28,607 bases of DNA. Source: Flavobacteriaceae bacterium UBA5544. GTDB lineage: Bacteria; Bacteroidota; Bacteroidia; Flavobacteriales; Flavobacteriaceae. Both the position numbers and the translations under genes were made by a program. The notes below the pieces were generated by a model. That model did no database searches, was not told where the DNA came from, and saw only the letters and a program-made list of their open reading frames with translations. The stretch spans positions 147,755-176,361 of the forward strand of contig DINI01000006.1 in the NCBI GenBank assembly GCA_002426755.1, read 5' to 3'. This document shows, in pieces, positions 1-7,775 of the stretch (within the stretch, counting starts at the first letter, position 1; each line of letters starts with the position of its first letter).

Positions 1-237
1 CCTTTTCGCGCCATCAAATATCAAAAATTGCTCAATTTGAAGATGGAAGACCCTACTTATGGGTGGACTGTGGAGATGCAATTAAAGTCCAAACGCCAGT
101 GTTTATCGTATATTGAAGTACCTGTACACTATAAAAAAAGAATTGGTGTATCAAAAGTATCAGGAACCATAAAAGGTACTATATTTGCAGGCGCAAAAAT
201 CTTAAGTTGGATTTTTAAATATAGCTTTAAAAAATGA
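1..237 (+). CDS. DPM-like family 2 glycosyltransferase, C-terminal fragment
   Basis: The open frame runs in from the left edge, so the start is outside the window. The visible end carries the block DPTYGWTVEMQ followed by EVPVHYKKRIGVSKVSGT, which is typical of the C-terminal part of bacterial polyprenyl-phosphate (dolichol-phosphate-mannose-like) GT2 enzymes. Such enzymes transfer a sugar from a nucleotide donor to a polyprenyl phosphate on the inner face of the membrane. The catalytic DxD region is not in the window. The stop codon overlaps the next start (ATGA), so translation is probably coupled to the GT2 that follows. The exact sugar and acceptor cannot be read from this fragment. Confidence 0.8.
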   Translation, partial: PFRAIKYQKLLNLKMEDPTYGWTVEMQLKSKRQCLSYIEVPVHYKKRIGVSKVSGTIKGTIFAGAKILSWIFKYSFKK

Positions 238-1724
238 TTATAGAATCACTTATTATTGTAATTTACACTGTGGCTATCGTATTGATTTTCATGTACGCAT
301 TGGCTCAATTGAATTTATTGTTCAATTATCTGACCTCTAAAAATTCTGGAGATGATTCAGAAATTTTTGACTTCGAAAACCCCGAAGAAGTTCCTTTTGT
401 GACGATTCAATTGCCTGTCTTTAACGAAATGTATGTTATGGACCGTTTATTGGACAACATCGCCTTGATTGATTACCCTAAAGACAAACTTGAAATTCAA
501 GTTTTGGACGACTCTACCGATGAGACCGTCAAAACCACTTTTGAGCACGTTGAAAAACTAAAACAAACGGGGCTTGACATTACCCATATCTGTCGAACAG
601 ACCGAAGTGGTTTTAAAGCAGGAGCTTTGAAAGAAGGTTTAAAAATCGCTAAAGGTGAGTACATTGCCATTTTTGATGCGGATTTCCTTCCTGAACCAAA
701 CTGGTTAAAGAAAACCATTCCTTATTTTAAGGATGAGCAAATCGGTGTTGTGCAAACACGTTGGGGACATATCAACCGCAACTACTCTACATTGACAAAA
801 ATTCAAGCTTTTGCTCTGGATGCGCATTTTACATTAGAACAAGTAGGAAGAAATAGTAAAGGACACTTTATCAACTTTAACGGAACCGCTGGAGTATGGC
901 GTAAAACCTGTATTCTTGATGCTGGAAACTGGGAAGGTGATACCTTGACCGAAGATTTGGATTTGAGCTACAGGGCGCAATTGAAAAATTGGAAATTCAA
1001 ATATTTGGAAGATGTTGAAACGCCTGCTGAATTACCAGTGGTGATTAGTGCTGCCCGTTCACAACAATTCCGTTGGAACAAAGGTGGTGCCGAGAATTTC
1101 CGCAAAATGATGTGGAGAGTGTTAAAGTCAAAGAATATTTCACCGAAAACGAAATTTCATGGCATCTTGCATTTATTAAATAGTACAATGTTCTTGAACG
1201 TATTTTTGGTGGCTGTGTTGAGTATTCCAATGCTATATATCAAAAATGAGTACGCTCACTTACGCTACTACTTCTATTTTATGAGTTTCTTCGTGATGAG
1301 CACTATGATATTCTTCGTGTGCTATTGGATGATGTATAAGAGCATCTATGGCAGCGGCTTTAAGAATTTCTTCAGTTATGTGAGAACTTTTTTTACGTTT
1401 TTCTCAATTGCAATGGGCTTTTCTCTGCACAATTCTATTGCAGTTTTGGAAGGTCATATTGGTAAGAGAAGTGAATTCGTAAGAACTCCAAAATTCAATA
1501 TTAGCACGTTGAAGGACAGTTGGAAAGGCAACAAATACTTGGCAAAAAATATATCATTGAATGTCATTGTTGAAGGCGCGTTGATGTTATATTTTGGTTT
1601 TGGTCTGTACAGCGCATTTGTGGTTGGCGACCAAGGTGGTGATTTTGGACTGTTTCCATTCCATTTGATGTTATGTATTGGATTTGGATATGTGTTTTTT
1701 AAATCGTTGACATCTAAAGCTTAA
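234..1724 (+). CDS. CesA-like membrane glycosyltransferase, family 2
   Basis: This 496-residue processive-type GT2 has an N-terminal membrane helix (about residues 5-30) and a cytoplasmic GT-A domain. The D,D,D,QxxRW signature is complete: LDDSTDE (D92, D93), FDADF (148-151), TEDLD (239-243) and QQFRW (277-281). Several membrane helices follow from about residue 310 to the end. This is the layout of cellulose synthase-like and glucomannan synthase-like enzymes, which build a polysaccharide or glycolipid from nucleotide sugars at the inner membrane. There is no PilZ domain and no bcs neighbour, so cellulose itself is not supported. It overlaps the DPM-like gene by 4 bases and is followed by a GT-C enzyme, which suggests one envelope-glycan pathway. 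The product is unknown. Confidence 0.88.
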   Translation: MIIESLIIVIYTVAIVLIFMYALAQLNLLFNYLTSKNSGDDSEIFDFENPEEVPFVTIQLPVFNEMYVMDRLLDNIALIDYPKDKLEIQVLDDSTDETVKTTFEHVEKLKQTGLDITHICRTDRSGFKAGALKEGLKIAKGEYIAIFDADFLPEPNWLKKTIPYFKDEQIGVVQTRWGHINRNYSTLTKIQAFALDAHFTLEQVGRNSKGHFINFNGTAGVWRKTCILDAGNWEGDTLTEDLDLSYRAQLKNWKFKYLEDVETPAELPVVISAARSQQFRWNKGGAENFRKMMWRVLKSKNISPKTKFHGILHLLNSTMFLNVFLVAVLSIPMLYIKNEYAHLRYYFYFMSFFVMSTMIFFVCYWMMYKSIYGSGFKNFFSYVRTFFTFFSIAMGFSLHNSIAVLEGHIGKRSEFVRTPKFNISTLKDSWKGNKYLAKNISLNVIVEGALMLYFGFGLYSAFVVGDQGGDFGLFPFHLMLCIGFGYVFFKSLTSKA

Positions 1725-1745
1725 ATATTTATAAGAATATAAGTT

Positions 1746-1782
1746 AGACCTCACTAGTTTCAGAACTTGTGAGGTCTTTTTT
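1746..1782 (+). terminator. Rho-independent terminator after the glycosyltransferase pair
   Basis: AGACCTCAC (1746-1754) pairs exactly with GTGAGGTCT (1769-1777). After one mismatch the stem continues with four more pairs around a TCAG loop, and a run of T follows (1777-1782). The position, 20 bases after the GT2 stop, fits a terminator. From memory, palindromes of the GACCTCAC/GTGAGGTC type recur between genes in flavobacteria, so it may also belong to a dispersed repeat family. Confidence 0.8.
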
Positions 1783-1887
1783 ATTTTAGATGTACTTGTT
1801 AATATTTAAGTATAAAAACGACTTATCTTGCAAGACTAACCCATCATATCGTTTTCTTTATTGAAAACATACTTTTTAATCTGTTCA

Positions 1888-3264
1888 ATGTTCAATTCGA
1901 CATTTTTAAAACTCCATAAAATTCCGATTTTGTTTGCGCTGTTGAGCGTAACTTTTTATGTATCGTTCGCCTATGATTTAGTGAGAACGGATTATCCAAA
2001 ACTACTTTTGCTCTATTCCGCCCTGTTCTTTTTGTTCTATAAATTGGTTCAAATCACAAAATGGAACTTCAAGTTTTCGTTGGTTTTAGCTCTTCTTTTT
2101 AGATTGGTGTTCCTTTTTGCCATTCCAAATCTTTCACAGGATTTTTATCGTTTTATTTGGGATGGGCGCATGATTCTTGAAGGTATGAATCCGTATTTAT
2201 ATACACCAGAATCCCTCATCAATGTCGGAAAATTACCGGTGGCTCAAGCACAGGAACTTTATCATGGCATGGGAATATTAAACGGAAGCCACTACACCAA
2301 CTATCCACCAATCAAGCAGCTTATTTTTGCAATTGCAGCTTTGTTTTCAAATGAAAGTATTTGGGGTTCTGCTATAGTTTTTAGAATATTTATCATTGCG
2401 GCAGATTTTGGGACCTTATATTACGGAAAGAAATTATTGGAAACATTCAAAATGCCAGTCCACAACATTTTTTGGTATATTCTAAATCCGTTCATCATAA
2501 TTGAACTAACAGGAAGCTTACATTTTGAAGGAATTATGATATTCCTGTTCGTATTTAGCTTATACTTATTAAATACCGGAAAATGGAAATGGGCTGGGGT
2601 CGTTTTTGGGTTGTCCATATCGGTTAAGTTGATTCCTTTGATGCTTTTGCCATTGTTTTATCAATGGTTTCAAAAGCAAGAAAAAGGCATTTTAAAATTA
2701 TTAGGCTTTTATTGCATTGTTGGCGTTACGACATTACTTCTATTTGCGCCATTCATTTCCCCTGAATTCATAACCAATTATTCAAAAACCGTTGCTCTAT
2801 GGTTCGGTCAGTTTGAGTTTAATGCAAGTTTCTATTACATTGCTCGTGCGATTGGCTATGCCATTACGGGCTATAACGAGATTGCAACTATTGGAAAATT
2901 TATTCCAGTAATTGTTTTGATTGTGCTGCTGATGATAACTTTTTTCAGGAGTAATAAAACGTTGCCGCATTTGATATCTGCGATGCTATTGATTACTACT
3001 TTTTATTACTTTACATCCACTACTATTCACCCTTGGTATTTAGCAACATTGTTGGCACTATCCATTTTTACCAACTATAAATTTCCTTTGGTATGGTCGT
3101 TTATGATTGTCTTGAGTTATTTTGCTTATTCGCATAAAGATTACTCCGAAAACTTATGGGTAGTCGGGCTGGAATATTTAGTGGTATATAGTATGTTCGT
3201 TTGGGAAGTGCTTATCAAAAAATTTAACTCTCAAAAACCTCTTGTGAGTTCGCAAAACACTTAA
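1888..3264 (+). CDS. GT-C type polyprenol-phosphate-mannose-dependent mannosyltransferase-like protein
   Basis: This very hydrophobic polytopic protein has 458 residues from the ATG used here; a TTG at 1861 would add nine residues and cannot be excluded. After the first membrane helices comes a loop with LSQDFYRFIWDGR and GMNPY (about residues 82-102). This matches the acidic first-loop motif of GT-C mannosyltransferases of the MptB/GT87-like group, which take mannose from polyprenyl-phosphate-mannose outside the inner membrane. The DPM-like gene two positions upstream could make that donor, so the three genes form a plausible pathway, although a terminator separates this gene from the other two. 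The last 41 bases overlap the convergent VOC gene. The acceptor is unknown. Confidence 0.7.
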   Translation: MFNSTFLKLHKIPILFALLSVTFYVSFAYDLVRTDYPKLLLLYSALFFLFYKLVQITKWNFKFSLVLALLFRLVFLFAIPNLSQDFYRFIWDGRMILEGMNPYLYTPESLINVGKLPVAQAQELYHGMGILNGSHYTNYPPIKQLIFAIAALFSNESIWGSAIVFRIFIIAADFGTLYYGKKLLETFKMPVHNIFWYILNPFIIIELTGSLHFEGIMIFLFVFSLYLLNTGKWKWAGVVFGLSISVKLIPLMLLPLFYQWFQKQEKGILKLLGFYCIVGVTTLLLFAPFISPEFITNYSKTVALWFGQFEFNASFYYIARAIGYAITGYNEIATIGKFIPVIVLIVLLMITFFRSNKTLPHLISAMLLITTFYYFTSTTIHPWYLATLLALSIFTNYKFPLVWSFMIVLSYFAYSHKDYSENLWVVGLEYLVVYSMFVWEVLIKKFNSQKPLVSSQNT

Positions 3265-3637
3265 ACTCTACCGTGTAATCGTTCGGGTCTTTGACGAAGA
3301 ATGATTGGTGCTCTCCAACTTTATTCTCAAGAAATTTGACTTCAGAAACAATATTATATTTTTTGGATTTTAGTCTATCCATGACCGTTTGCCATTCTGT
3401 TTTTTCAAGGATAATACCGAAATGAAATGACGGTAGAATATCTCCATTAAAATTATAGCTTTTACATTCAAATTTAAATGGTCCACACTCTGTAAATGTA
3501 ATCTGATTATTGTAAAGATTGACATCAACCCATTTAACGGCGGATCGACCAATTTTGGCCCCTAGTGTGTCAACATAAAAAGTTCTTGTCTTATTGATAT
3601 TTATACAAGGTAATGCGAGATGGAATTGTGTTGCCAT
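3224..3637 (-). CDS. VOC (glyoxalase/bleomycin-resistance fold) family protein
   Basis: This 137-residue protein has the paired beta-alpha-beta-beta-beta modules of the vicinal oxygen chelate family. It opens with FHLALPC and KTRTFYVDTLGA, and the second half holds FHFGIIL and DPNDYTVEFK. H6, H72 and E124 are in positions where these proteins bind a metal. Members act as dioxygenases, glyoxalases or drug-binding proteins, and nothing here fixes the substrate. The 3' end runs 41 bases into the convergent mannosyltransferase-like gene, so the last dozen residues (after VEFK) lie in the overlap. It appears to be a single-gene unit. Confidence 0.8.
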   Translation of the reverse strand: MATQFHLALPCININKTRTFYVDTLGAKIGRSAVKWVDVNLYNNQITFTECGPFKFECKSYNFNGDILPSFHFGIILEKTEWQTVMDRLKSKKYNIVSEVKFLENKVGEHQSFFVKDPNDYTVEFKCFANSQEVFES

Positions 3638-3730
3638 AAGAAGTTAGTTTACATAAAGTTAATGAAAAAAAATTCTCAATATCATCTTTTAAATAAAAAT
3701 ATTCATTCAGAAACTAAAATTGATGGCAAT

Positions 3731-3756
3731 AAAAAAGCCGCCAAAAAAGGCGGCTT
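3731..3756 (-). terminator. Terminator of the polyamine operon
   Basis: AAGCCGCC (3735-3742), a six-A loop and GGCGGCTT (3749-3756) form a perfect GC-rich hairpin. Read on the minus strand it ends in a T-run (the complement of A3731-3736). It lies about 60 bases after the stop of the small acidic protein, the last gene of the speA-speB-DHS group. Confidence 0.88.
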
Positions 3757-3818
3757 ATATATCACTTAAATGACATTAAGCTTAATGTTCAGGTTAAAAG
3801 TCAAATATGTGTTGATAT

Positions 3819-4157
3819 CTATTCAACGTCCATATCTTCATCCATTTCTGGATCTTCTTCTCCCATTTCTGGATCTTGAACTGCATCTGGATCATCTGCA
3901 TCAAAATCTTCATAATCGTCTTCATCATAATTTTCCATTGTGACTTGCAGTTTGGTACTTACCTTTACCAAATATTTGGTATCGTCCGTAGTTACTTCAA
4001 CAGCTTCAACGATTTCATTATTGGCATTTCTAAATGTGATAATGTTTTCATCATCGTATCCATCAGGATATTTTTCGACCAATAATGACAAGATTTCCGG
4101 TGTCAATTTTTTAAAATCAACAATAACACGTTTAAGATTGTCTCTTTTGTTACTCAT
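3819..4157 (-). CDS. Small acidic conserved protein of unknown function, last gene of the polyamine operon
   Basis: This 112-residue protein has a short basic N-terminus (MSNKRDNLKRVIVDFKK) and a folded-looking centre (about 15-75) with FRNANNEIVEAVEV and YLVKVS. Its very acidic tail (about 76-112) is rich in Asp and Glu and carries a 7-residue repeat, DPEMGEE then DPEMDED. I believe similar short proteins are common in Flavobacteriaceae, but I know of no assigned function. It starts 3 bases after the stop of the deoxyhypusine-synthase-like gene and ends before a strong terminator, so it is co-transcribed with polyamine genes. An acidic tail could bind polyamines or basic proteins, but that is speculation. 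Confidence 0.75.
   Translation of the reverse strand: MSNKRDNLKRVIVDFKKLTPEILSLLVEKYPDGYDDENIITFRNANNEIVEAVEVTTDDTKYLVKVSTKLQVTMENYDEDDYEDFDADDPDAVQDPEMGEEDPEMDEDMDVE
3842..3877 (-). repeat. 21-bp tandem repeat in the acidic tail coding sequence
   Basis: The 15-mer CCATTTCTGGATCTT occurs at 3842-3856 and again at 3863-3877, giving a period of 21 bases (seven codons). It encodes the DPEMGEE/DPEMDED repeat of the small acidic protein. The in-frame period suggests growth and shrinkage of the acidic tail by replication slippage. Confidence 0.75.
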
Positions 4158-4160
4158 AAA

Positions 4161-5138
4161 TTACATATCTAATAGGTAGGCAAAAATAAGTGGTGCAACA
4201 ATAGTGGCATCACTTTCTATTATAAATTTTGGTGTGTCTATATCTAATTTTCCCCAAGTTATTTTTTCATTTGGAACAGCTCCAGAATAAGATCCATAAC
4301 TTGTGGTGGAATCACTGATTTGGCAAAAATAACTCCAGAATGGTGTATCGGTACGTTCCATATCTTGGTATAACATTGGGACAACGCAGATTGGAAAATC
4401 GCCTGCAATACCTCCTCCAATTTGGAAGAAACCAATTCCATTTTCAGAATTATCTGTGTACCAATCTGCAAGGAAGGTCATGTATTCGATTCCAGATTTC
4501 ATGGTACTTGCTTTCAATTCACCTTTAAGAACGTAGCTGGCGAAGATATTACCCATGGTACTGTCTTCCCAACCTGGTACAATTATAGGCAAATTTTTCT
4601 CTGCTGCTGCATACATCCAAGAATTTTTTATATCAATTTCGTAGTATTCCTCAAGAACACCACTTAAGAGCATTTTGTACATAAATTCGTGTGGGAAAAA
4701 GCGCTCACCCTTGATTTCTGCATCTTTCCATATTTTGTAGATATGCTTTTGCAATCGACGAAAAGCTTCTTCTTCTGGAATGCAAGTGTCGGTAACACGA
4801 TTTAATCCTTTTTCCAACAAATCCCATTCATCTTGTGGTGTCAAATCGCGATAATTTGGAACTCTTTTGTAATGTGAATGCGCAACAAGATTCATAATAT
4901 CTTCTTCAAGATTAGCACCTGTACAAGAAATAATCTGAACTTTATCTTGACGAATCACTTCTGCGAAAATTTTTCCAATTTCTGCCGTACTCATTGCTCC
5001 CGCCAAGGACACTAACATTTTTGAGCCTTTTTCTAATTGCGCCTCGTAACCTTTAGCGGCATCAACCAATGCAGCTGCATTGAAATGCAGATAGTATTTT
5101 TCAATAAAATTTGTAATCGCTCCTTTAGTCTTCGTCAT
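4161..5138 (-). CDS. Deoxyhypusine synthase family protein (polyamine enzyme)
   Basis: This 325-residue protein is similar over its full length to deoxyhypusine synthase (DHS). The active-site block is present as PNEKITWGKLD, where K297 matches the lysine that in eukaryotic DHS forms the aminobutyl-imine from spermidine. NAD-binding glycine stretches such as FFQIGGGIAGDFP are also visible. Bacteria lack eIF5A, the DHS substrate, so the enzyme must act on something else. Known bacterial homologs transfer an aminobutyl group to small amines (homospermidine-synthase-like activity). The gene overlaps agmatinase by 14 bases and follows arginine decarboxylase, which places it in polyamine synthesis from arginine. 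The true acceptor (putrescine, agmatine or other) cannot be told from sequence alone. Confidence 0.88.
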   Translation of the reverse strand: MTKTKGAITNFIEKYYLHFNAAALVDAAKGYEAQLEKGSKMLVSLAGAMSTAEIGKIFAEVIRQDKVQIISCTGANLEEDIMNLVAHSHYKRVPNYRDLTPQDEWDLLEKGLNRVTDTCIPEEEAFRRLQKHIYKIWKDAEIKGERFFPHEFMYKMLLSGVLEEYYEIDIKNSWMYAAAEKNLPIIVPGWEDSTMGNIFASYVLKGELKASTMKSGIEYMTFLADWYTDNSENGIGFFQIGGGIAGDFPICVVPMLYQDMERTDTPFWSYFCQISDSTTSYGSYSGAVPNEKITWGKLDIDTPKFIIESDATIVAPLIFAYLLDM

Positions 5139-6066
5139 TATCGTCGAATTTAGAAAATTTATTTATTGATGACCCAGACTCTTTAAAATTACTCTCGTAA
5201 CCATCTTCTACATTGTCATCCAAGAATTTATAACTTAACATTTTATAATATAGTTTTGCGGCCAAAAAATCTGAAGATTTATCACGTTCGTCAGGACAAA
5301 GCTCCATGATATCAAATCCTACTACATTTTTCTCTTCAAATACTTTTCTTAAGAAATCAAGAGTTTCATACCATAATAACCCTCCTGGTTCTGGCGTTCC
5401 GGTGGATGGCATGATTGATGGATCGAATGCATCCAAATCAATCGTTATGAAGACATTGTCTGTCATCTGATCAACAGCACTATCTGCCCAAAACTCGTCA
5501 TTGACCATATCATGGGCGAAATATGTTTTTTCTTCGTCCATTACTGTAGTCTCTATAACATCCATGCTTCTGATACCTACTTGAATCAGATTAGTGGTTT
5601 GACTTGCTTCATAAACAGCACAAGCATGGTTGCATTTGCTTCCTTGATATTCTTTACGCAAATCGGCATGGGCATCAATTTGAAGCACTGTCAAATTATC
5701 AAAACATTCATTAAACGCACGAATAGTTCCAATTGAGACAGAATGTTCACCACCTACCGCGGTAACGAATTTATTGCGTTTGATATACTTTTTTACAGTT
5801 TGATGCACTTCGTCCACCATTTTTTCAGGTGATGAATTCTCTGTAATCGCATCAGCAAGATAAACCCCCTGTTTGTAAACTTCAGTACCTGTTTCAATAT
5901 CATAAGTTTCCATGTTTTCTGAAGCATCCAAAAAAGCTTTTGGGCCTTTATCTGCTCCTTTTTGCCAAGTACTTGTACCATCGTAAGGTACTGGTATCAA
6001 AACGATCTTTGCTGTTTCTAATTTGGAATATTCTTCGTCTATTCCTGCATACGTTATATTACTCAT
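5125..6066 (-). CDS. speB: Agmatinase (ureohydrolase family)
   Basis: This 313-residue protein of the arginase/agmatinase family is predicted to hydrolyse agmatine to putrescine and urea in the cytoplasm. The binuclear manganese site is complete: GGEHS (105-109, H108), DAHAD (131-135), and ITIDLDAFDP with D210, D212 and D215. The PSTGTPEPGG loop after the last motif fits agmatinases. It overlaps the arginine decarboxylase gene by 8 bases and the DHS-like gene by 14, so the three are one translationally coupled unit. The acidic, polar C-terminal tail (about 290-313) extends past the usual family end. Agmatinase is preferred over arginase because arginine decarboxylase is adjacent. Confidence 0.92.
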   Translation of the reverse strand: MSNITYAGIDEEYSKLETAKIVLIPVPYDGTSTWQKGADKGPKAFLDASENMETYDIETGTEVYKQGVYLADAITENSSPEKMVDEVHQTVKKYIKRNKFVTAVGGEHSVSIGTIRAFNECFDNLTVLQIDAHADLRKEYQGSKCNHACAVYEASQTTNLIQVGIRSMDVIETTVMDEEKTYFAHDMVNDEFWADSAVDQMTDNVFITIDLDAFDPSIMPSTGTPEPGGLLWYETLDFLRKVFEEKNVVGFDIMELCPDERDKSSDFLAAKLYYKMLSYKFLDDNVEDGYESNFKESGSSINKFSKFDDNDED

Positions 6067-7456
6067 TGTAACCTAAAATTTTAAGTAAGTCTTCACTTTT
6101 TTGTTGTTCACTAAATAATTCGGTTTTTAAATTACCGTTTTCGTCTTTATCAATTAAAATATGTTTTGGCGAAGGTATCAAACAATGTTGCAAACCTCCA
6201 AATCCGCCGATGGTTTCTTGATAGGCTCCTGTATTAAAAAAGCCAAGATACAAAGGTTTTTCTTTATTATACTTTGGAAGATAAATAGCATTCATATGCT
6301 GCTCGCTGTTGTAATAATCATCACTATCGCAAGTAAGGCCACCAAGTAAAACACGCTCGTAACTATCGTACCATCGATTGATTGGCAACATGATAAAACG
6401 CTTATTTATCGCCCAAGTATCTGGCAAGGTAGTAATAAATGACGAGTTGATCATGTTCCACTTTTCTCTATCATTTTGTTGCTTTTGATAGAGTACCTCA
6501 TAAATAGCACCTCCACTTTCACCTACAGTAAAACTTCCAAATTCAGTAAAAATATTAGGAACTGGAACTTCTTCTTGATCACAAAATAATTGGATTTGAT
6601 TAATGATTTCATCCACCATATATTCATAATCGTAATCGAATGCCAAGGAGTTTTTGATTGGAAAACCACCTCCAATGTTAAGACTATCCAAAGTTGGGCA
6701 AATATGCTTTAAACTAGTGTAGACTTTTAAACACTTAGACAATTCATTCCAATAATAGGCATTGTCGCGAATACCCGTATTGATAAAAAAGTGTAGCATT
6801 TTAAGCTTAACTTTCTTGTTTTCCTTAATTTGATTTCTGTAAAATGGAAGTATGTTTTTATACCCTATTCCAAGCCTTGAGGTATAAAACTCAAATTTTG
6901 GCTCTTCTTCTGAAGCAATTCTAACGCCAATATTTATTTTCCCTTTGATTTCTTGTGACAACAAATCGATTTCCTCATAATTATCAATAATTGGAATACA
7001 GTTTTTATGTCCATCATTGATCAATCGAGCAATATTGGTGATGTATTGCTCACGTTTAAAACCGTTGCACAACACGTATGTTTTATCAGATATCTTTCCT
7101 TCAGCCTTCATTTTCTCCACAATATCAATATCAAAAGCAGATGAGGTTTCAATATGAATGTCATTCTTTAAGGCTTCATTCAAAACATGCTTAAAATGGG
7201 AGCTTTTAGTGCAGTAGCAATAGTGATATTTACCTTTGTACTTATGCTTTTTAATGGCTTTGGAAAACCAGCTTTTAGCACGATTGATATTGTTGGATAT
7301 TTGAGGCAAATAGGTAAACTTCAAAGGAGTTCCGTAATCTTCAACGAGTTTCATCAAATCGATGTCATGGAACTGCAAATGTTTATCCTCCAATTTGAAT
7401 TCATCTTGTGGAAAATAAAAAGTTTGATTGATGAGATCAATATATTTTGTATTCAT
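6059..7456 (-). CDS. speA: Biosynthetic arginine decarboxylase, short form (PLP fold III)
   Basis: This 465-residue PLP-dependent decarboxylase of the alanine-racemase fold converts arginine to agmatine. The cofactor lysine lies in CYCTKSSHF (K84). The phosphate-binding glycines are in NIGGGFP (262-264), EFGSF is at 305-309, the partner-subunit catalytic segment LTCDSDD has C376 and D377, and FFNTGAYQ is at 407-414. It is clearly shorter than the roughly 630-residue SpeA of E. coli. The call as arginine rather than diaminopimelate or carboxynorspermidine decarboxylase leans on the agmatinase gene that overlaps its stop by 8 bases. It opens a four-gene polyamine operon, and 319 bases of non-coding DNA precede it. 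Confidence 0.87.
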   Translation of the reverse strand: MNTKYIDLINQTFYFPQDEFKLEDKHLQFHDIDLMKLVEDYGTPLKFTYLPQISNNINRAKSWFSKAIKKHKYKGKYHYCYCTKSSHFKHVLNEALKNDIHIETSSAFDIDIVEKMKAEGKISDKTYVLCNGFKREQYITNIARLINDGHKNCIPIIDNYEEIDLLSQEIKGKINIGVRIASEEEPKFEFYTSRLGIGYKNILPFYRNQIKENKKVKLKMLHFFINTGIRDNAYYWNELSKCLKVYTSLKHICPTLDSLNIGGGFPIKNSLAFDYDYEYMVDEIINQIQLFCDQEEVPVPNIFTEFGSFTVGESGGAIYEVLYQKQQNDREKWNMINSSFITTLPDTWAINKRFIMLPINRWYDSYERVLLGGLTCDSDDYYNSEQHMNAIYLPKYNKEKPLYLGFFNTGAYQETIGGFGGLQHCLIPSPKHILIDKDENGNLKTELFSEQQKSEDLLKILGYNE

Positions 7457-7775
7457 TATGTGTTATTAAGGTTTAAAATTCTGAAAAAAAAATTGATTAG
7501 AGTAATAAATTCTTGATAAATAATGAAAAAATCAAACTTGAATCTGTTGGTGCGAGGTAATAGTCACGAAGTTAAATCGCTTGTAATTAAGCAATTGTAG
7601 ATTAGAAGCGAGCTTTAAAATTTGGTAACTTATCTTATAAGTTGCTTTTGAAAATGACTTCTTAACATTCAAAAGCCCAAACGTAAAAACATATTTCAAT
7701 TGTTCAGCTGTATGAATTACAAAAGAACTATAAATATTTTAAAAACAAAGATGTTTTCGATTTTTTTTGGAGAAA
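7457..7775. other. 319-bp non-coding region between rluB-like gene and speA
   Basis: I see no convincing gene here. The region must hold the end of the rluB-like transcript and the start of the polyamine operon, both on the minus strand. It contains a perfect -7 element (7678-7685), a hairpin AACTTAT-CTT-ATAAGTT (7627-7643) and a second inverted pair, GCTTTTG (7644-7650) with CAAAAGC (7670-7676). If the -7 element is used, the speA message has a leader of about 215 bases that includes both hairpins. Neither hairpin is followed by a T-run on the minus strand, so they are poor terminators. Confidence 0.6.
7678..7707 (-). promoter_or_regulatory. Candidate promoter of the polyamine operon
   Basis: On the minus strand TACGTTTG (7685-7678) fits the flavobacterial -7 consensus TAnnTTTG exactly. 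CTG, one base away from the -33 TTG, lies 19 bases upstream (7707-7705). The consensus spacing is about 17-23. It is 222 bases before the speA start, so it implies a long leader. No better match lies closer to the gene. Confidence 0.35.

Noticed and set aside
7627..7643. Terminator of the rluB-like gene
   Set aside because: The hairpin is AT-rich with no T-run after it on the minus strand, and it lies about 130 bases beyond the stop.
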